A stretch of DNA of 64,000 nucleotides from Maratus speciosus. Lineage: Eukaryota > Arthropoda > Arachnida > Araneae > Salticidae. The notes beneath the pieces are model-generated. The model saw only the letters and a list, made by a program, of their open reading frames with translations. It was not told the DNA's origin and searched no databases. Every line of letters starts with the position of its first letter. The first letter of the stretch is position 1. The DNA lies in NCBI GenBank assembly GCA_963932465.1, contig OZ010796.1, forward strand, positions 76,528,974 to 76,592,973, given 5' to 3'. Below, one piece after another: positions 57,491-64,000 of the stretch. Both the position numbers and the translations under genes were made by a program.

Positions 57491-58236
57491 AGTTAAACTG
57501 ATGGCATTGAGCTCACAGGCTATTCACACTAACTGTATATTATGCTCTTATTTCAAAGAATAATGCCCCTCGAAAAATAAACTAAGGGGAGGGGGGGAAT
57601 TGCCCCTCCCCGTTTCCCCTCTTTATATTTAACCAATGACCCTCCAAATGTCATCAGGGAAGCGCCTTATCGAAATAAATCGGTATACCAAATTCGAAGC
57701 AAATCGGATACAAAAACACATTTATCTAAATTAAGGGGGTATTAGCCCTCGTTTTCCATTTTATATTTAACCAATGAACTTCCAAATCTAATTAGGGAAG
57801 CGCCTTATCAGAATAAACTGGCATACCAAATTTGAAGTAAATCGGATAGCAAAACCCATCTATCTAAATTAAGGAGAGTATTATCCTCTCGTTCCCCCCT
57901 CCCCCCTTTAGACTATAACAATGAACCTTCAAATATAATCAGAGAAACTCGTTATCAAAATTAACCGGTATACCAAAATTTGAAGAAAATCTGATAATTC
58001 TGAATGAAAAACCCATTTATCTAAGTTATGGGGAGGGACTAGCCCCCGTTCCCGCCTTTATACTTAACCAATGAACCCCCAAAACTAATCAGGTAAGCGC
58101 TTTAGCAGAATGAACATAGAAAAAAAATTGAAGCAAATCGGATATTTTTATCAAGAGTTATCGCGTTACGTACATACATACATACAATACCGACGGGCGC
58201 ATTAAATCTCAGGCTTTGATAGCCTGTGAGCTAAAA
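57491..58236 (+). mobile_element. Helentron/HINE-like element, copy B
   Basis: AGTTAAACTGATGGCATTGA at 57491, GCTCACAGGCTAT at 57511, four to five minisatellite units, then the hairpin at 58208-58230 and CTAAAAAG. GCTCACAGGCTAT is the exact inverse of ATAGCCTGTGAGC at the other end. Both copies keep AAAAGTG before or after them, so they form a head-to-tail pair. Confidence 0.62.
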
Positions 58237-59260
58237 AGTGCCAAGAGCGTGTAACTAAGGAGGGGGGAGGAAGGACAGAATATAAAAGGGGACGTTAAAA
58301 GCTTTCCAACAATATGTTACGCGAGATGGTTTGGAAGAAACAATAAATATGCCCCCCGGGGGGCAGGTAAGTCTCAAACGGTGGGAGGAGCGACCTCAAA
58401 TGTATCTTTGGTCAAGGTTTCAAAATATGGATTTATAATAAAATAGAACGAGAATTGGGCATTTTTAAAATAGCATGCATATTTTGAACGGCTCTGTAAA
58501 TTAAGATTGGCGAGGAGGGGGGGGGGGGAGGCGGAAAGGATTAGAAGGGATGAACTTGAAAAATACAACATAATAAACTAGTAATCTGAATAACTAGGCT
58601 TCTAAACAAAAGTATAACGATTTAACCTAGTATTGAATTCAAGGGATGACCCGGGGGAACATTGGAATATCACTCCCGAAAGTTTTGAGATTTTATGCTT
58701 TTTAATGGAAAAATGTGCATCCCCTCTTACGGAACTCTAAAATCTCCCCCCCCCCCCCCTCATTCCGACCTTAGCAGTCAAGAAATCAACCCGCCATTCA
58801 ACACCGAACCTAGAAAGAAAAAAAAAAAGGCTCTTATACAAAATTTTACAGCAATTCTGCCACTAAAACAGTAAAATTGGAGGAATTTATTCAACCCGAA
58901 TCGTGGATCATGCGCGATGCGATTTGAATTGAAGTAAATCAAAATATAACGATTTCAGCCGCATCTAAAAATCGGCATCGAATCTGAACTGAATCGATTC
59001 GCCCGAATCTAAAAAATTGAAGTAAATCAAAATATAGCGATTCTGCCCGCGTCTAAAGATCGACATCGGCATCGAATCTGAACTGAATGGATTCGCCATT
59101 TCTGATCTTAATTTACGGGCAGAATCGATGCGGTCATTTTTTCTTGCTTTCTTTTGTCTTTAGAAAAAGAAAGCGTTGGATTCGTGAAAAATTTCGACTT
59201 CCGGTTTTCGAAGGATTTATAGTTTTAGAAGATCTTGTCTGGAATACGATTTGACTATTT
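58237..59260. other. spacer with ATCGATTC-like repeats
   Basis: From 58880 to 59105 a block TTGAAGTAAATCAAAATATA...GCATCGAATCTGAACTGAAT is present twice (period about 75-80 bp). It resembles the subterminal repeats of the enclosing hAT-type element or a related one. No gene. Confidence 0.45.
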
Positions 59261-59264
59261 TTAT

Positions 59265-60440
59265 ACATTATCTGTCTGTCAGTCTGTCTATTTGTTTGTC
59301 TCTGACAAAGAAATTGTGGGCGGTCTATTTCAAGAACTAATGCATGGAATCTGTTGAAACTTTAGGTTCAATTAGACTTTCATATAAATTGGTGCTGATT
59401 ACTTTTTGATGTAAATCTACCGACATCCGGCGCTGCTATGCTGCATTTTCCCCGATTTTCGCAATAGCTCTATCTCAAGAACTAATGCGCGGGTTTTCAT
59501 CAAACTTCACATTCAGTTAGACGTTGGCATAAATTGTTGCATATTAGATTTCGGTGTAAATCGCCCAAGAGGGGGTGTTGTTATGCAGATTTTATCAGCA
59601 GTGTTGAATTCAGACAATTTTCTCCGGGAGGGATTTCTGCGGATCCAAAGAGGGACAGTTCAGAGGGGAAGAGGATTGGACTTTTGTACATTAAGCATAA
59701 AATCTCAAACCTTATGGGGGGGACATTTGAATGTTGCACAGGGGGGGGGGGCGCATGTCCCTCCGGATTACCCCTGGAATTCAACACGTTTTTCTGGATT
59801 TAAACGATTTTAGGGATCATATCTCAAGAACTAATGAACGGAATTTCATCAAACTTAATATTCTGTCATAAGTTGTTCATGATTAGGTTTTCGGGTAAAT
59901 TATATAACAGGTTGTGCTGCCATGCTGCTTTTTTTAGCAGTGTTGAATTCAGACATTTTTCTCCGGGAGAGATTTCTATGGTTCTGGAGAAGGACATTCT
60001 AGAGTTTCGGGGTGGGGGGGGGGGGGGGGATTGGACTTTTGTCCCTTAAGCATAAAATCTGAAATCTTCATGAGGGAAATTTCAATGTTCCGTGGGGGGG
60101 TCCACCAGTACCAGCCCCTGAATTTAACACTGTTTTTCAGAATTTACAAGATATTAGCGATAATATCTCAAGAAGTAATGACCGGAATTTCATCAAACTT
60201 AATATTATGTGTCATTGACATAAGTTGTTCCTGAGTTTTTCGTGTTAATCATGTAACAGGCTGCGCTGCTATACTGTTTTTTTTGCATGATATTCGTGAT
60301 AGCCATATCTCAAAACTAATGCACGGAATTTAATCAAACTTTATATTCTGTTACACTTCAGATAAATAGATCCTTATTAGGCTTGGGTGTATACTGCCCA
60401 ACAGCTGTCACTTTTATGCTCTTTGAATTGGGATTTTCCG
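59265..60440. repeat. degenerate tandem repeat with ATCTCAAGAACTAATG core
   Basis: The core TCAAGAACTAATG(C/A)ACGGAATTTCATCAAACTT recurs at about 59330, 59476, 59824, 60167 and 60308, with spacing near 150 or 345 bp. Associated text includes GCAGTGTTGAATTCAGACA and TTTCTCCGGGAG. Open frames at 59534-60234 follow from G-runs and the repeat, without domains. Confidence 0.7.
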
Positions 60441-60453
60441 TTGCGGACATCTA

Positions 60454-60592
60454 GGCTAATATCAGACGAACGTCTTTTTGCACGCTTTTTTTTTCGCTCT
60501 CACACCGTCCCTACACATGCTAACGAAGGTGTAGGGATGGCGTAAGAGCGAAAAAAGCGTGCAAAAAGACGTTCGTCTGACCTGTTTAGCCT
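60454..60592. mobile_element. MITE related to the Harbinger element
   Basis: Both ends read GGCTAA inward and then reach TCAGACGAACGTCTTTTTGC. The element is almost a continuous palindrome of about 139 bp with a short centre at CATGCTAACG. TCAGACGAACG is the core of the Harbinger ends at 31225 and 34201. Flanks are CTA and TAA; only TA is shared. Confidence 0.7.
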
Positions 60593-60958
60593 AAGAGGGT
60601 GTGAGCCGAAATTCAATGACTTGTTAGGAAAATGCAATGCTTATATTTTCTTTTAAAAGTCACATACTTTAACGAACCTATGCTTTTTGAATCCTCATGA
60701 TGCGCATATGTTATCATTTAAATTTGACACCGTGATAGCGAATTTTGAAGTTTTAACATTTATGAGGCATATGAAAGTTTTGGGATTGGCACATCCAACT
60801 ACTTTATCTTCAATTTTTGAAGAAAAATGAAAATGATATTACCTTATTTTGTCTTAGAAACATCGATTAAAAAATTCATAGTATCGATTAAATCGAGTTG
60901 GCCATAGTATCGATTAAATCGATTAAAAAAATCGAAATCGCCCATCACTAATTTAGAA

Positions 60959-62634
60959 TCACGCAATCAGATTTCTGATGCATCATATCATAAATGAAAA
61001 GTAAAACTTAATTCTTATCAAAAAGTTACAAAAACAGATTTTTTTTTTTGTAATATTTTGAAATGCTATTGAAATGAAATAACACACACATAACAACACT
61101 GTAACGTGTTGAATAACAAGTTTGTAAAACAGCAAGAAAGCATTTAAATAAATTTTAAAAAGGACTCAACGCTTGGTAGTTCATCCCTAAGAAGATGTCT
61201 TTTATTATCGCAATTGTAATTTTCAAAAAATAGATTTATTATTTTAGAAGCTTTATCAACTAAAAAGGGACAACTTTCTGATGCTGAAACAGATACTACG
61301 TCTATATACATATAAGTAAAAAATAATAATCAGTATCGCACTGAAATTATAATACAAAACTTTAAAGTAGTTTTTTTCAAACATGCATTTTTCAAATCGG
61401 TCCCCACGATTATTCTAAAACTACTAAATCGATGCAATTCTAATTTTATTAACTTTCTTCTTGTATATAATTATACAGTACATTAACAAAGATTTTTTTT
61501 GTCATTTTTTAACATTAAAAAACAGTCGTTAAAAATTTAATTTTCTTTTCAGACAACCGCCATTTTGAAAAAAAAAATCAATTTTTTTCCAAATTCATTC
61601 ATCCAATATCACTAGAATAAACCTTGTTTAACCCCTTCCCTTGACCCCTTAATTCTCACTCCCGTCAATATTACGGTCTGAGGTGTCGTTCGTTATTTCT
61701 TGTGCCCGTCATATTTCCGGGCTGGAGATTTAATTGCTGAAAAAAAACTTCTGAAACCAGAAAAATTGAACTGGCATATCCGTGTGAAGTCTTTGAATAT
61801 TGACTTTTAGGTTTGGTTTTGGCGCTGATTGTGGTGTTGGACATTGTATTACATGTTTCGAAATATATCACAGTTATTCATAATCAAAATTTAATGTATA
61901 TATATTATTTCAAATAACATTTGTAAAAATTTGTGTGATGATGATAAATAAAGATCTAAGATGTAAAAAAAAAAAAAAAATGTATGGTACAAAACAAAAT
62001 ATTAAGACACAGAACTCTCGCATGATCATGATGGCTTTTCTACAAATGCGAATTTGCTCTATAACATCATTTTTTTCGCCTTTAAAAAAACTAATCGCAT
62101 ATTTTATTTAGAAACCTTATAATTATTCAATTTCTGTAATAAAAAAATAGGTACATTTTTATGGTTTTTCCAAACATTAAGCGATCCTTGTGTTAAGCAC
62201 CATATTCAATTTAGCAATAGTATGCTGAATACCAGATATTAAATTTCATCAAAAACAGTTAATCACAATAGCAATTAGCGAAGCAAAAAATAAAAAATAA
62301 ATAAATAAATAATAATATACATAGAACACTTCAGTCTGGATTTAAAATGAAGACGTACGCACATATGTTTTGGAATTTCAGATAGAAGAGTTTACATCGG
62401 TACGTCATGGTGCGTAAGTAGTTAATTAAAAACTATATTTCAGATAAATCAAATTTAAGCTGTAATGGCCACCGCAAGGCAGAAAAAAGACCCATCAGAA
62501 GAGCGACAATGATTTGAACTGTAGTATATATATATATTTGATAAAACATAACAAAATTATATTTATGAATTATAAAACACAAATAGAGCCAAAGAAAAAA
62601 ACTATTGCTCAGTTTAAAACAACTTTGAAAACAA

Positions 62635-62668
<34 letters not shown>

Positions 62669-64000
62669 ACTTGATTAGGTGCAACCCTTTAAATCAGACA
62701 CACAGAAACTGAAAAACGGCGAGAGTATTTTACAAATGTTTAAAAATATATTTTAAAAAATTGAACAATGGAATTTTGGCTACCATAGATCATGTTTTAT
62801 ACAATAAAATCTGTAAAAATGTAATCTGTATATAACGGAAACCTAGTTTTAACGAATAAAAATTGATGGTCTATATTAGATGATGTACTTTTAGGGTGAT
62901 TGTCTAAAACAGAATATTTGTATGGTTTGTCCTTTCGATTCCACCTTACTATTTTTGACTGCTTTTTCATTAACCCGATTTTTTTTTAATTTTGGGGAAG
63001 GCTTCATCCCTGTTAGTCGGCCTTCCTCACTTAATACGCCACTGAAACGTGTTAAGATGGAATTGCAAAGGACCAGGAAGAATGAAGCTTTAGACAGGTT
63101 TTCGTTTCACCAGGTATATATGTCGATTATTACATTATTTTCATCTTAACTAAGAAAATTTCCGTTTAAACAGTATTCCGTTATAAACAGGTTACGTTTC
63201 TACAGGTTTTATACCATTTGAAAGATGTTTCATTAAGAGGTCTATAAAAAAGGGTAACAACCCCCTCTCGCTTAAATCGGAGTCTAGATCCGCCATGGTC
63301 TGTTGCCCTTTCTTAAAGAAAAACAGAGAAAAAATTATATATTTCTCAATAAATTCACTTGCTTGCGCTTTTTACCAAGCGTAAAAAAAAAGCATTGAAC
63401 TTTTTTCCTAATCGAGTTCAGCGCCCACGCCAAATTAATGTATCATAGCTGAAATTTTAGCTAAAAAACATGAATTGCAGATGCAGTGAAAAAAATCAGA
63501 CGATTTTCAACTTGAACATTGAATGCTTAAAAAAAGAGTACTTTTTCAAAAAACTTTTTTTACTTTTATACTTATTAAGTTTAAAGTCACTAGTTTCTGA
63601 CACAACTGCAATGCACTTTTCATTCATACATCCATGCAATTCTCAGTCATATAAAAAATTGTTTTCCAGAAAATATTGTCAAAGTTAGAGTTCTAATTCG
63701 AGTTCCGGATTTTTAAAATTACGTTAAGTTGAAGTAGATATCTTAATCGACTATAAATGAAGATACATCATATTTTCTGTAAAATATAATAATAAACATA
63801 TTTGAAGTTTGATGGTTTATCACATTAGAGTGAATGATTGGAAATTCCACGCATAGGAAGAACGATGGTTTTGTAAATATGCTAATAAATTCGTTTTTTC
63901 AAGGAGAGGAAAAAAAATTATAACACACTTTAACACGTCATCGGATAAAACCAGGTTGATTATTAACAATGTAAAAGTTTCAGAAAATACCATTTATCAA
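60959..64000. other. AT-rich stretch with little structure
   Basis: Contains an A tract (about 61965-61980), a T tract of about 27 bases (62639-62665), a TA run (62525-62537) and, at 62800-63220, pogo-like remnant phrases (ATAACGGAAACC, TTAAACAGTATTCCGTTATAAACAGG). Open frames there are short and without domains. Confidence 0.4.

Larger units (their letters stand above)
55056..60950. mobile_element. hAT-type element ends 5.9 kb apart (nested nest)
   Basis: TAGTGATGGGCGATT at the left and AATCGCCCATCACTA at the right are exact inverses over 15 bases. Flanking octamers ATTCAGAA (55048-55055) and ATTTAGAA (60951-60958) match at 7 of 8. Both ends carry ATCGATT-rich subterminal repeats. No transposase lies between. 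The interior holds a pogo-like element, two Helentron-like copies, a minisatellite and a Harbinger-related MITE, so most of its length is later insertion. Confidence 0.75.

Noticed and set aside
1..64000. Host protein-coding gene
   Set aside because: Every recognisable coding stretch is transposon-derived; the remaining open frames are short, AT-driven or repeat-driven. Small spliced exons could still be missed by eye.

Overview
The window is AT-rich eukaryotic DNA with many long homopolymer runs, spliced-looking gene fragments and dense, nested transposable elements. I recognise no host gene, rRNA or functional tRNA. Every protein-like stretch I can interpret belongs to a mobile element. The mixture (Gmr1-like Ty3/gypsy, Harbinger with a MADF gene, ZMYM1/hAT-like, RTE-like, many TTAA- and TA-flanked foldbacks) fits an arthropod, perhaps an arachnid. 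That placement is inference from the style of the elements, not proof.

Main element. Bases 21682-28720 hold an almost intact LTR retrotransposon of 7,039 bp. Its two 518-bp LTRs differ at one base and it is flanked by the 4-bp duplication GAAC. Gag carries a SCAN-like domain and a CCHC zinc knuckle. Pol has the order protease, integrase, reverse transcriptase, RNase H, so integrase lies upstream of RT as in the Gmr1-like branch of Ty3/gypsy. Gag and Pol appear to be joined by a -1 frameshift at A_AAA_AAG. A T9 run breaks gag inside the zinc knuckle.

Other coding remnants. A PIF/Harbinger element (31225-34201) with TTA duplications keeps the first exon of its transposase and a convergent MADF gene but has lost the catalytic core. 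A decayed fragment follows at 34340-34800. A minus-strand RTE-like LINE (42020-42580) joins its 5' end directly to its 3' end. A minus-strand hAT/ZMYM1-like transposase pseudogene (43560-46520) has three in-frame stops and at least two frame breaks.

Left part (1-21600). Tandem repeats lie at 1930-2745 (about 147 bp unit) and 2766-3150 (16 bp unit). Small elements follow at 5447-5876 and 6495-6766. Bases 7916-19062 look like one hAT-type element with an exact 8-bp duplication, swollen to 11 kb by nested insertions: a unit with 30-bp minisatellites, a 175-bp duplication and a Helentron-like minisatellite element at 16105-17603.

Right part (35000-64000). This is a mosaic of foldback and terminal-inverted-repeat elements: TTAA-flanked, TA-flanked and hAT-type. 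It includes a GC-rich triplicated repeat at 38056-39033, a 3.15-kb CACTG-ended element with a piggyBac-like element inside it, and a 5.9-kb hAT-ended nest (55056-60950). That nest contains a pogo-like element, two more Helentron-like copies in the opposite orientation to the one at 16 kb, and a short relative of the Harbinger element. The last 3 kb shows little structure.
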